Shown here: piece by piece, positions 10,184 through 17,769 of the stretch | How positions within the stretch are numbered: position 1 is the first letter of the stretch | Layout: each line of letters opens with the position of its first letter | NCBI RefSeq assembly: GCF_001280005.1 | Contig: NZ_LGDW01000455.1 | Location: 49,085 to 113,084, forward strand | Direction: 5' to 3' | DNA from: Streptomyces sp. NRRL WC-3618 | GTDB taxonomy: Bacteria; Actinomycetota; Actinomycetes; Streptomycetales; Streptomycetaceae | Length of the DNA stretch: 64,000 nucleotides | The notes under the pieces: model-generated | The model's database searches: none | What the model was told of the DNA's origin: nothing | What the model saw: only the letters and a program-made list of their open reading frames with translations | Position numbers and translations under genes: made by a program

Positions 10184-10923
10184 GCCTCGGGTCCGCCTTC
10201 CGGGGATGTTTCTGCGGGGGTGTCCTTGTGCGCGGCGCGCACGATGTCGGTGAGGGTCGTGGAGACCCGGTCGAGGTGGTGGGACATGGCCGCCACCGCG
10301 TCGTGTTCGCTGCGGTCGATCAGCGCCTCGACGATCGCCCGGTGCTCGCGGTTGGACTGCTCGCGTCTGCCGCCCAGCTCGTTGAGGAAGGCCGACTGAC
10401 GGGCCAGCGCGTCGCGGATCTCCTCGATCACCCGGCGGAACACCGGGTTCTGGGCGGCCTGCGCCACGGCCAGATGGAAGAGGGAGTCCATGGCGACCCA
10501 CGCCGTGGTGTCGGTCTCGTGCTCCATGCGGTCCAGCAGGTGCGCGAGGTGGTCGAGGTCCTCGGGTGTCCGTCGCAGGGCCGCGTAGCCGGCGACCGGG
10601 ATCTCGACGTGCCGGCGCACTTCGAGGAGGTCGCTGGCCGCGTAGTCGCCGAAGGTGGGGTCCTCGACGGTGCTGGACACCACGAAGGTGCCCTTGCCGG
10701 TCCGGGAGACGGTCAGGCCCATGGTCTGCAGGGCCCGCAGGGCCTCCCGCAGCACGGGTCGGCTCACCTCGAGGCGCCGGCACAGCTCGGCCTCGGAGGG
10801 GAGCTTGTCCCCCACGGCGTAGTCTCCGCGCTCGATGGCGCTGCGCAGATGACCGAGAACCGCTTCCATCGCGCTGACGCGCCGCGGCACCGAGCCACCT
10901 GTCTGGCTGTCTGACAGGTTCAC
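10180..10923 (-). CDS. FadR-type GntR regulator of the asparagine operon
   Basis: The protein has 247 residues. An N-terminal GntR winged helix (about 15-85: [20 protein letters not shown]) precedes an all-helical FCD ligand domain with the metal-site histidine region [13 protein letters not shown] and the late H in [13 protein letters not shown] 10923 has AGGA 8 bases upstream; ATG 10869 is a shorter alternative. It is the first gene of the operon and overlaps the permease. A palindrome covers codons 2-9, so autorepression is likely, with asparagine, aspartate or a related acid as a plausible inducer. Ligand identity is inference. Confidence 0.92.
   Translation of the reverse strand: MNLSDSQTGGSVPRRVSAMEAVLGHLRSAIERGDYAVGDKLPSEAELCRRLEVSRPVLREALRALQTMGLTVSRTGKGTFVVSSTVEDPTFGDYAASDLLEVRRHVEIPVAGYAALRRTPEDLDHLAHLLDRMEHETDTTAWVAMDSLFHLAVAQAAQNPVFRRVIEEIRDALARQSAFLNELGGRREQSNREHRAIVEALIDRSEHDAVAAMSHHLDRVSTTLTDIVRAAHKDTPAETSPEGGPEA
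10897..10919. promoter_or_regulatory. Probable operator over the fadR-type start
   Basis: ACCTGTC and GACAGGT (7-bp arms, 9-bp spacer) enclose a second, nested palindrome CTGTCTGACAG (10907-10917). It lies inside the first codons of the regulator gene, where a bound GntR protein would block transcription of the whole asn operon. Confidence 0.65.
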
Positions 10924-11702
10924 GGAGGTGATCCTGCGGGTGACGAGAGGGGGCTGTCAAGGGTTCGCGACCCGCGAATCACCTCGTCACGAGGGACGGG
11001 GTGATTCTTCCCGGCGGGAAATCCGTGGGGATCCTGCCGGGACGGTAGGAGCCGGGAGGCGTGCCGCAGGGTCGAAGGCTCCGTGCACACGGCCTGACCA
11101 ACCGCACAACGGCGTTCTCGCCGCCGGCCCGGCGGATGGGGTCGGCGGCCAGGCTCGCAGTTCCTGCGGTTCCAGGGAGCCGGCCACCATCGGGGGCGCC
11201 ACCCTGCGGAACCGGCTCGGCGTGCGCCCTGGGTGGCCGACGAGGACGGGGACCGGTTGCGCTCGAAGGGTGTCGCTGCCGGACGCTGTAGACGGACCCG
11301 ACGCATTCGGTGCCGTCTTCGCCTACGGAGAAGCGGGACCTCAGGCGTCCCAGCACTGACGGACTTCCGCGGCACCCGAATCCTGGCTCGGCTCTGGCCG
11401 CCGACGAGGCTTGTGGGCGCCGTCGCGCCCGTGGCGCATCCCCGACGTCAGCCGGAGACGAACACGGGCTCGACGCGATGTGGGCAGCGCGAGCCGGGCG
11501 CGGACAGGCGTGGGCCACGCGCCGTTCGCCGAGCACGCCGCCGCCCGGCGCTGTGCCGCCTCGGTGCCGCTGACGGCGGCAGGGCCGTGCGAGACCTCTA
11601 CCGGGGCATGGGGGCCCTGGGAGGACGCTCGCCACGGCCCCCGCGCTCCCGGCCGGACGTACGAGCGGTGCCGTCTGGCCCTGAGTGCCCAGTCGCCAGT
11701 GC
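10924..11702. other. Gene-poor stretch of 779 bp
   Basis: The frames here on both strands are Arg/Pro-rich, with no recognisable domain, good start or consistent codon bias. I see no tRNA, repeat or strong hairpin. It holds the fadR promoter region at its left end and probably decayed or spacer DNA elsewhere. Confidence 0.6.
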
Positions 11703-12536
11703 TCAGTTCAGTACGCCCGTGCCCAGCAGCCCGAGGAGCAGCACACCCACGATGATCCGGTAGATCACGAAGGCGTTGAAGGAGTGCTTGGCGACGAACT
11801 TCAGCAGCCAGGCGATGGAGCCGTAGGCGACGACGAAGGACACCGCCGTACCGACGGCCAGCGGCGCGACCCCCACTCCCGCGCCGAGCGCGTCCTTCAG
11901 CTCGTACAGGCCCGCACCGGTCAGGGCGGGGATGCCCAGGAAGAAGGAGAGCCGGGTGGCGGCGACCCGGTCGAGGTCCAGGATCAGGGCCGTCGACATG
12001 GTGGCGCCGGAGCGGGAGAAACCGGGGAAGAGGAGAGCGAGGATCTGTGAACTGCCCACCAGCATCGCGTCCTTGAGGCTGGTGTCGTCCTCGCCGCGCT
12101 TGTGCCGGCCCATCTGGTCCGCGGCCCACATCACGCCGCTTCCGACGATCAGCGAGGCGGCGACCACCCACAGCGAGGCCAGCGGGCCCTCGATCAGCGG
12201 CTTGGCGGCGAGGCCCACGACGACGATCGGGATCGTGGCGTAGATGACCCACCAGGCGAACTTGTAGTCGTGGTGGTAACGCTCCTCGCGGTTCCTCAGA
12301 CCCCTCCCCCAGGCGGAGACGATCCGGACGATGTCCTTGAAGAAGTACACGAACACCGCGGCGATCGCGCCGACCTGGATGACGGCCGAGAACCCGACCA
12401 CGGCGTTGTCGTCGACGGGGATGTGCATCAGCCCCTCGGTGATCTTCAGGTGGCCGGTCGAGGAGACCGGCAGGAACTCGGTCACCCCCTCGACGGCTCC
12501 GAGGACGACGGCCTGACCGACGGAGATGGCGCTCAT
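11703..12536 (-). CDS. uppP: Undecaprenyl-diphosphatase
   Basis: This 277-residue membrane enzyme dephosphorylates undecaprenyl pyrophosphate to recycle the peptidoglycan lipid carrier, and can confer bacitracin tolerance. The family motifs are present: EGVTEFLPVSSTGHL (residues 16-30, with catalytic acidic residues and Ser) and PGFSRSGATMS. About eight hydrophobic helices are visible. ATG 12536 begins exactly at the usual MSAISVGQAVVLG. It is separated from the downstream region by a gene-poor stretch and from crcB by 101 bp, and appears monocistronic. Confidence 0.96.
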   Translation of the reverse strand: MSAISVGQAVVLGAVEGVTEFLPVSSTGHLKITEGLMHIPVDDNAVVGFSAVIQVGAIAAVFVYFFKDIVRIVSAWGRGLRNREERYHHDYKFAWWVIYATIPIVVVGLAAKPLIEGPLASLWVVAASLIVGSGVMWAADQMGRHKRGEDDTSLKDAMLVGSSQILALLFPGFSRSGATMSTALILDLDRVAATRLSFFLGIPALTGAGLYELKDALGAGVGVAPLAVGTAVSFVVAYGSIAWLLKFVAKHSFNAFVIYRIIVGVLLLGLLGTGVLN

Positions 12537-12637
12537 GGAATCCAGTTCTGCGGGAGAGGGACGGGCAGCGGCGGAGTCAGTCCTACTACATACCGACCAG
12601 GCCCGAGTACACACCGGTAAGGCCCGAGGGCCCGCGC

Positions 12638-12994
12638 CTACAGCGCCCCGCCCACCCACACGCCCGCGAAGGCCGCCCCGAGACCGGCCAGCACGCTCAC
12701 CATGACGTTGGCGACAGCGAAGAGTCCCGCGCCGTCCTCGGCCAGCCGCAGGGTCTCGTACGAGAAGGTCGAGTACGTGGTCAGGGCGCCGCACAGGCCC
12801 GTACCCAGGAGCAGTTGGAGGTTGGGGCCCGGGGCGGCGCCGGTGAGCAGGCCGAGGATCAGGCAGCCGGTGACGTTGACGGCGAGGGTGCCCCAGGGGA
12901 AGACGGTGTCGTGGCGGGACTGGACGAACCTGTCGGTGAGGTAGCGCAGGGGTGCGCCGACCATTCCGCCCGCGATCACGAGCAGCCAGTTCAC
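12638..12994 (-). CDS. crcB: Fluoride channel CrcB/FluC, subunit 1
   Basis: This 118-residue protein has four membrane helices. The FluC fingerprint is present: [10 protein letters not shown] early, [16 protein letters not shown], then [15 protein letters not shown] (residues 67-80). FluC assembles as an antiparallel dimer that lets fluoride leave the cell. The gene is third in a crcB-DUF190-crcB operon, overlapping DUF190 by 4 bp (ATGA, 12991-12994). Two unequal crcB genes together suggest a heterodimer whose two subunits take opposite orientations, as known for paired crcB genes. Confidence 0.94.
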   Translation of the reverse strand: MNWLLVIAGGMVGAPLRYLTDRFVQSRHDTVFPWGTLAVNVTGCLILGLLTGAAPGPNLQLLLGTGLCGALTTYSTFSYETLRLAEDGAGLFAVANVMVSVLAGLGAAFAGVWVGGAL

Positions 12995-13374
12995 AACGAC
13001 TTCTTACCCTTCTCGTCCGTTTCGCCCGGTTTCCCGTCGGCCCGGCCGACGTGTCTGATGACCTCGCAGTCGTCGAGGATCACCAGTCCCTCGGTGACGA
13101 GTTCGTCGAGCTGCGGCAGGAAGGACCGGACGTGTTCCTCGGTGTCGACGATGACGATCGCGACCGGCAGGTCCTCGCTGAGGGAGAGCAGGCGCGAGGT
13201 GTGGATGAGGGAGGACGCGCCGAAGCCCTCGATGCCCCGGAAGACGCTCGCGCCCGCGAGGCCGGCCGCGCGGGCGCGGTGGACGATCTCCGAGTAGAGC
13301 GGCCTGTGGTGCCAGGTGTCGTGCTCGCCGATGAGGACGGTCACGCGCAGGGCGCTGCCGGTCAGCCTGGTCAT
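12991..13374 (-). CDS. DUF190 family protein between two crcB genes
   Basis: A 127-residue soluble protein of the DUF190 family, a ferredoxin-like fold related to PII signal proteins. Visible are the N-terminal [13 protein letters not shown], the central [15 protein letters not shown] and [15 protein letters not shown], and a charged Lys/Glu tail. DUF190 genes are regularly linked to crcB in actinobacteria, but their biochemical role is not established; a regulator or accessory subunit of the fluoride channel is a guess from context. Both ends overlap neighbours by 4 bp (13371-13374 and 12991-12994), implying co-translation in fixed ratio. Confidence 0.93.
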   Translation of the reverse strand: MTRLTGSALRVTVLIGEHDTWHHRPLYSEIVHRARAAGLAGASVFRGIEGFGASSLIHTSRLLSLSEDLPVAIVIVDTEEHVRSFLPQLDELVTEGLVILDDCEVIRHVGRADGKPGETDEKGKKSL

Positions 13375-13829
13375 CGTCGCCTCCGCTTCAGGGTCCGGCG
13401 GGTCGCGGTCGCCGCGAGTGTCACGGCGGTGAGCGCCGCGAGCAGGGTCGCGGCGAGGTAGGCGAGGCCGGTGCCGGGGTGGCCGTGGTCGACCAGTTTC
13501 CGGATGTCGACCGCGTACGTCGAGAAGGTGGTGAACCCGCCGAGGACACCGGTGCCGAAGAAGGGGCGGACGAGGCGGTGGGCGGCCCACGTCTCCGTGA
13601 TGACCACCATGAACACGCCGATCACGGCACAGCCGACGACGTTGGTCCAGAAGGTGACCCAGGGGAAACCACCGGCCTGGGTGGGCCACGCGAGGGAGGC
13701 CGCGTACCGGGCCGAGGCGCCGATCGCGCCGCCGATCGCGACCACCGCGACGACGGGTGACTGCCCGTGCAGGAGGGAAGGGCGCGCCCGGGCGGCTACG
13801 GTCCCGGTCGTGGTGTCGGGGGCTGTCAT
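13371..13829 (-). CDS. crcB: Fluoride channel CrcB/FluC, subunit 2
   Basis: The protein has 152 residues, four helices and a longer N-terminal tail (about 25 residues) than its partner. Signature segments are [30 protein letters not shown] and [15 protein letters not shown]. The C-terminus is Arg/Lys-rich, matching a cytosolic anchor that fixes membrane orientation opposite to the other CrcB. ATG 13829 has GGAG at 13843-13840, 10 bases upstream. It is first in the operon and follows a structured leader that may sense fluoride. Confidence 0.93.
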   Translation of the reverse strand: MTAPDTTTGTVAARARPSLLHGQSPVVAVVAIGGAIGASARYAASLAWPTQAGGFPWVTFWTNVVGCAVIGVFMVVITETWAAHRLVRPFFGTGVLGGFTTFSTYAVDIRKLVDHGHPGTGLAYLAATLLAALTAVTLAATATRRTLKRRRR

Positions 13830-13839
13830 GGTCGTACGT

Positions 13840-13914
13840 CTCCTACTCGCCGCGCCCGGACGTGCGGGCGCACCTGTTCGCGCAAGTAGGGACCGTTGGC
13901 GGCGCCCTTGCCGC
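13840..13914 (-). promoter_or_regulatory. Structured leader of the crcB operon, possible compact fluoride riboswitch
   Basis: Read on the minus strand, GCGGC (13914-13910) and GCCGC (13903-13899) form a 5-bp stem. Its loop AAGGGC can pair through AGGG with CCCU at 13891-13888, the pseudoknot layout of crcB riboswitches. The same CCUACU (13890-13885) is complementary to AGUAGG (13847-13842), part of the ribosome-binding site. The internal P3 hairpin of the published motif is missing, so this may be a variant. Fold and function are inference. Confidence 0.5.
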
Positions 13915-14124
13915 GGTTCGGGTACGGCGGGCCCCACCGCCGCGCCGCGAGCGGAGATCGCGGCCGGTCAACAGGTTAACGCCGGGGGCGTGGGGGCCGC
14001 ACCCGGGTCAGGTGGGCGACAGAGCGCCCGAAACGGGCGCCGGGGGGGCGCGACCGGCCCCCGCCGCCCTGCGGCATGCTCCACCCACCCGGCCCACCCG
14101 GTCGCCTGCGGGCGCCCTCGCCGA

Positions 14125-14412
14125 TCACCACCCCTTCTCGAACATGCGAGCCACCTCGGCGATACGAACCTCGTCGGGGCGGTAGAACGTGCGCCAGCCG
14201 ATCCTCTTCGTCCGGACCATGCCGATGCCCGCGAGCAGACCCAGGTGGGTGTGGGCGACGGAGCGGCGAACGCCCAGTTTCGCGGCGACGGCCGCCGCCG
14301 TGACGCCGTCCTCGACCGGATCGCCGTGCCGTTGGCGCGGGAAGTGCGCGGCCGGGTCCTTCAGCCACTCCAGGATCTCCAGGCGTTGCCCGCCTACGGG
14401 CCTCTTCAGCAT
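14125..14412 (-). CDS. Small ArsR-like winged-helix regulator
   Basis: The protein has 95 residues. A single winged helix is visible: LEILEWLKDPAAHF, the recognition helix AAAVAAKLGVRRSVAHTHLG, and a wing IGMVRTKRIGWRTFYRPDE. Related small regulators in Streptomyces lack metal-binding cysteines, as here. ATG 14412 has GGAGG 5 bases upstream; an upstream in-frame extension to 14583 lacks domain-like sequence. No operon partner is evident; it faces away from the MarR gene. Target unknown. Confidence 0.85.
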   Translation of the reverse strand: MLKRPVGGQRLEILEWLKDPAAHFPRQRHGDPVEDGVTAAAVAAKLGVRRSVAHTHLGLLAGIGMVRTKRIGWRTFYRPDEVRIAEVARMFEKGW

Positions 14413-14671
14413 CGCGCCTCCTCGTCCCGGCTCCCGCGTGCCGTGTTCCCCAATGTCCCGCAGTTGAGGCCGCCGCGTCCGGGGCTTCGCACCTCTTGGC
14501 CGAGGTCGACCCCCTACTGCCGCGTACGCGCGATCGAGCAAGCCCTTGCATCCCGGCGCACAGGGGCCCGGCCGCTCCCCCACGGGCGGCAGGGCATGTG
14601 TCGCTTCGGGCTCAGCGGTGGCTGAACCACGTCATCGCGGGGAGCGCCCCCGCCCCGATCCCGTCGGTTTT

Positions 14672-14685
14672 CATGCATACGCATT
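14672..14685. promoter_or_regulatory. ATGCAT-NN-GCAT operator candidate before the MarR gene
   Basis: CATGCATACGCATT sits 3 bp ahead of the MarR ATG at 14689. It contains the inverted half-sites ATGC and GCAT and is AT-rich against the surroundings. The same sequence, apart from the two central bases, lies before the drug exporter gene at 51415-51428. Confidence 0.65.
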
Positions 14686-14688
14686 AAC

Positions 14689-15105
14689 ATGGGGTGCATG
14701 GCAGCGAACAAGCCCGGTACAGAGCTGGCGGACCAGTGGCGGGACATCCTGGCGGCTCATGCGCGCACGATGTGCGAGATCGACCGCGCGCTCCATCCGC
14801 ACGGCCTGGGCGCCAGTGACTTCGAGGTCCTCGACGTCCTCGTCTCCGATGCGGTCGCCGCGACGGACGACTGCGGCCAGGCCGATCAGTGCCGGGTGCA
14901 GGACATCGCCGGCCGGGTCCATCTCAGCCAGAGTGCGCTGTCGCGGCTCATCGGCCGGCTGGAGAAGGACGGGCTGGTGGAGCGCAGCATGTGTGTGGAG
15001 GACCGGCGGGGGGTGCGGGTCGCTCTGACGGCGCGGGGCCGGGAGCTGCACGCCGAGGTTCTGCCCCTTCAACGCGCCGCCCTCGCGCGGACGTTGGGCG
15101 AGTAG
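14689..15105 (+). CDS. MarR-family transcriptional regulator
   Basis: The protein has 138 residues (135 if ATG 14698 is used; neither has a good ribosome-binding site, and the mRNA may be leaderless). The winged helix covers about 70-105 (VQDIAGRVHLSQSALSRLIG, then RLEKDGLVER) with the basic wing EDRRGVRVALTARG; helices at both ends form the dimer interface. MarR proteins repress their own gene and often an efflux pump, and lose DNA affinity on binding phenolic drugs. No pump is adjacent, but a matching operator pair precedes the DHA2 exporter at 51.4 kb. Confidence 0.92.
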   Translation: MGCMAANKPGTELADQWRDILAAHARTMCEIDRALHPHGLGASDFEVLDVLVSDAVAATDDCGQADQCRVQDIAGRVHLSQSALSRLIGRLEKDGLVERSMCVEDRRGVRVALTARGRELHAEVLPLQRAALARTLGE

Positions 15106-15178
15106 CCGCTCCGCTGTCAGGTTTGCCGGTGCGCCGTCTGCGGGACGCTCGGCCGTTGGCCGGGGCTTGGTGGCGGGC

Positions 15179-15589
15179 TCAGTACTGGAACGGCCTGGCC
15201 AGCAGGGTGCGTACGCCCTCCGAGGTGACCGTCATCCCGTGCGGTGAGGCCGCGTCGATGGTGAGCGAGAGGTCGCCGGTGGGCCACTGGTCGGCGAGTG
15301 CGCCCAGCGGTATCAGACGGTAGCGGGAGACGGACGGCAGCAGTTCGGCCAGTTCGGGCTCCGATGTGAACACGGGCACGGCCTCCCGCCCGTCCGGCTC
15401 CTCGATGACGGGCAGCGCCACCGTCGTGGGATCACCGGCGTCCACGTCACTGACGTCGTCCGGTACGGGGACCAGCACATCGCTCATGGCGAGGATGTCC
15501 AACGCGGCCGGATCCTGAGTGTTGTCGGCCAGGGCGTCGAGCGCCCGTCGGGCCGGTGTGGCGGTGTGCTGGCGTGCGGGTGTCTCCAT
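15179..15589 (-). CDS. SseB N-terminal domain protein
   Basis: The protein has 136 residues and resembles the SseB/YscD-associated domain common in Streptomyces. ALDALADNTQDPAALDILAM opens the domain, then a strand pair with VPVFTSEPELAELLP, and a closing SLTIDAASPHGMTVTSEGV. No signal peptide, membrane helix or catalytic motif. ATG 15589 has GGGGA 5 bases upstream. The function of these small paralogues is unknown; some are linked to type VII secretion or enhanced serine sensitivity proteins by name only. It converges with the MarR gene, 73 bp apart. Confidence 0.8.
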   Translation of the reverse strand: METPARQHTATPARRALDALADNTQDPAALDILAMSDVLVPVPDDVSDVDAGDPTTVALPVIEEPDGREAVPVFTSEPELAELLPSVSRYRLIPLGALADQWPTGDLSLTIDAASPHGMTVTSEGVRTLLARPFQY

Positions 15590-15829
15590 GGCGGGTCCCC
15601 TGGTAGCAGCGGTCGTACGGGCCGCCCGGGACACGGTCGGCCCCGGGCATGGTGCCAAGGCGCATACCCGGCCGGGGCGCGGCCATGCCTGGCCCGGGAC
15701 GACGATGCCCGAAGTGACGGCGGCGCTCACGGTGACCGTCCGGTCCTTCACGGTCCTCTGGTGAAAACGGACCAGTAGTGGTGACCCGCGCCCACGCGCG
15801 CGTCCAAGGCCCGTGCTTAGCGTGAGCCC

Positions 15830-17095
15830 ATGCCGATGCAACCCTGGTTCCCCGACGCCAAGCTGGGCATCTTCATCCACTACGGCATCTACGCCGTGGA
15901 CGGCTTGGCCGAGTCGTGGTCGTTCTACACAGGCGAGTCCACGCACGAGGAGTACATGAAACAGCTCGACGGTTTCACCGCCTCGCGCTACGACCCGCAG
16001 GCCTGGGCGGAACTGTTCGCCCGCGTCGGCGCCCAGTACGCCGTCCTCACTGCCAGGCACCACGACGGCGTGGCCCTGTGGAACACCGACCACCGCAATC
16101 TGGACGTGGTCCGCGACACCCCGGCCGGCCGCGACCTGGTCACCGGCTTCGTCGACGCCCTGCGCGAACAGAACCTGAAGGTCGGCCTCTACTACTCGCA
16201 CTCCGACTGGAACCACCCCGACTACCCGAGCGAGCGCCATCCCGGCCCGTTCGTCGTCGAGCCCAACGACTACTCCCACGCCCGCCCCGGCGAGCAGGAC
16301 CCCGAGGTGTGGGCACGCTATCTCGCCTACCGCGACGGCCAGGTGAGCGAGTTGGTCGAGCGCTTCCACCCCGACATCCTCTGGTTCGACGGTGAGTGGG
16401 AGCGCACCGAGGAGCAGTGGCGGATGCGGGAGCTGTCCGAGCTGATCCTCGCGGGCAACCCGGACACCATCCTCAACGCCCGCATGCTCAGTTATGGCGA
16501 CTACGCCACCCCTGAGCAGGGCGTTCCGCTGATCGCCCCGTACGGCCCGTGGGAGCTGTGCCTCACGATCAACGACTCGTGGGGCTTCCGGGCCGAGGAC
16601 CGCCACTTCAAGTCGGTCCGTCAGCTGGTGCGTTACTTCACGGAGACCATCGGCATGGGCGGCAACCTGCTGCTCGACGTCGGCCCCATGGAGGACGGCA
16701 CGATTCCCGCGGAGCAGGTCGAGCGCCTGGAGGGGCTCGGCGCCTGGGTCATCAAGCACGCCGGCGCCGTGTACGGCACGGTCGCGGGGCTGCCCGCCGG
16801 GCACCACTACGGGCCGAGCACGCTCTCCGCCGACCGGCGCACCCTGTACCTGACCTGCTTCGACGCGCCCCGCGAGGCCGTGTCGATCCGGGGCCTGCGC
16901 AACGCGGTACGACGCGTCTCGGTCGTGGGCACGGGCACCGAGCTGGGCCACCACGTCACCGGCGGCCTGGACGAGGTGCCGGGCGTGACCTGGATCGACG
17001 CGCCCGGGGCGGCCGACCTCGACGAGTACGCGACCGTCCTGGCCGTGGAACTCGACGGCGAGCTGGACCTGTACCGGGGCACGGGCCGCGACTGA
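15830..17095 (+). CDS. Alpha-L-fucosidase, GH29, cytosolic
   Basis: The protein has 421 residues. The GH29 barrel is evident: KLGIFIHYGIYAV (11-23), TARHHDGVALW (74-84), GLYYSHSDWNHPDY and the nucleophile Asp187 in ILWFDGEWE. A C-terminal beta domain follows from about 330. It cleaves alpha-L-fucosides by retention. There is no signal peptide, so it would act on imported fucosylated oligosaccharides, yet no transporter is adjacent. Upstream an ACCA-N4-TGGT palindrome (15770-15781) could be an operator. A perfect bidirectional hairpin separates it from the convergent NUDIX gene. Confidence 0.92.
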   Translation: MPMQPWFPDAKLGIFIHYGIYAVDGLAESWSFYTGESTHEEYMKQLDGFTASRYDPQAWAELFARVGAQYAVLTARHHDGVALWNTDHRNLDVVRDTPAGRDLVTGFVDALREQNLKVGLYYSHSDWNHPDYPSERHPGPFVVEPNDYSHARPGEQDPEVWARYLAYRDGQVSELVERFHPDILWFDGEWERTEEQWRMRELSELILAGNPDTILNARMLSYGDYATPEQGVPLIAPYGPWELCLTINDSWGFRAEDRHFKSVRQLVRYFTETIGMGGNLLLDVGPMEDGTIPAEQVERLEGLGAWVIKHAGAVYGTVAGLPAGHHYGPSTLSADRRTLYLTCFDAPREAVSIRGLRNAVRRVSVVGTGTELGHHVTGGLDEVPGVTWIDAPGAADLDEYATVLAVELDGELDLYRGTGRD

Positions 17096-17156
17096 CATGC
17101 GGACGCGTCCGCGCCGGCCCGCGGCCAACAGCATGCCCAGGAACCCTGAGTGCGGG

Positions 17157-17185
17157 ACGGCCCGCCGGAATGTCCGGCGGGCCGT
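17157..17185. terminator. Bidirectional hairpin terminator
   Basis: ACGGCCCGCCGGA, loop ATG, and the exact complement form a 13-bp stem between the convergent fucosidase and NUDIX genes. Confidence 0.85.
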
Positions 17186-17208
17186 TCACCGTGCTGTCTC
17201 CGTCCGGC

Positions 17209-17703
17209 TCACTCGAAACTGGCGAGACCCGTGGTGTCGAACCAGGTGGGCGACTCGGCCTCGGACATCGCCTGCTTGATGCGGAACAGCGCGAACTCGT
17301 TCAGTTCCGGCAGCGCGTCCACCTCGAACCAGCCGACGTCCAGGGACTCGTCGTCGTTGACCCGGGCCTCCCCGCCGACGGCCCGGCAGCGGAAGGTGAT
17401 GTCCATGTACTGGCAGACGTCACCGTTCTCGTACGTCACCGGGTCCAGGGCCTGGACGAGCACGACCCGTTCGGGCACGCACTGGACCGCCGTCTCCTCG
17501 TAGACCTCCCGCACCGCGCACGCGGCCGGCTGCTCGCCCGGGTCCGGGATGCCGCCGACCACCGACCACTTGCGGGTGTCGGTGCGCCGGCCCAGAAGCA
17601 CTCTGCCCTCGTCGTCGAAGACGAGGGCGGTGACACCGGGAAGCCAGAGCAACTGGCGGCCGGCGGAGGCACGCAGAGCGCTGATGAAGTCAGGAGTAGC
17701 CAT
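17209..17703 (-). CDS. NUDIX hydrolase
   Basis: This 164-residue protein hydrolyses a nucleoside-diphosphate-linked substrate that the sequence does not specify. The NUDIX box lies at residues 50-73, GGIPDPGEQPAACAV then REVYEETAV. It matches GX5EX7REUXEEXGU except that the late Gly is Ala, a conservative change also found in active members. Metal-binding Glu residues are intact. It stands alone: convergent with the fucosidase and 66 bp from the lnt stop side, on the same strand as lnt, so it may be co-transcribed with lnt. Confidence 0.93.
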   Translation of the reverse strand: MATPDFISALRASAGRQLLWLPGVTALVFDDEGRVLLGRRTDTRKWSVVGGIPDPGEQPAACAVREVYEETAVQCVPERVVLVQALDPVTYENGDVCQYMDITFRCRAVGGEARVNDDESLDVGWFEVDALPELNEFALFRIKQAMSEAESPTWFDTTGLASFE

Positions 17704-17769
17704 GCCCCGACACTAACGGGCCGGTCCTGTCACCCTTGTTGATCACGGGGGCGTGCGTCCGGCGTACGG

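Noticed and set aside
10928..11763. Overlapping frames in the gene-poor stretch
   Set aside because: Arg/Pro-rich composition, no starts with ribosome sites and no recognisable domain.
13979..14124. Possible gene between crcB and the ArsR-like regulator
   Set aside because: Only Pro/Arg-rich frames without starts; nothing supported.
15770..15781. ACCA-N4-TGGT before the fucosidase as a DasR site
   Set aside because: Half-sites are in the opposite order from the DasR consensus. Left only as a possible unnamed operator.
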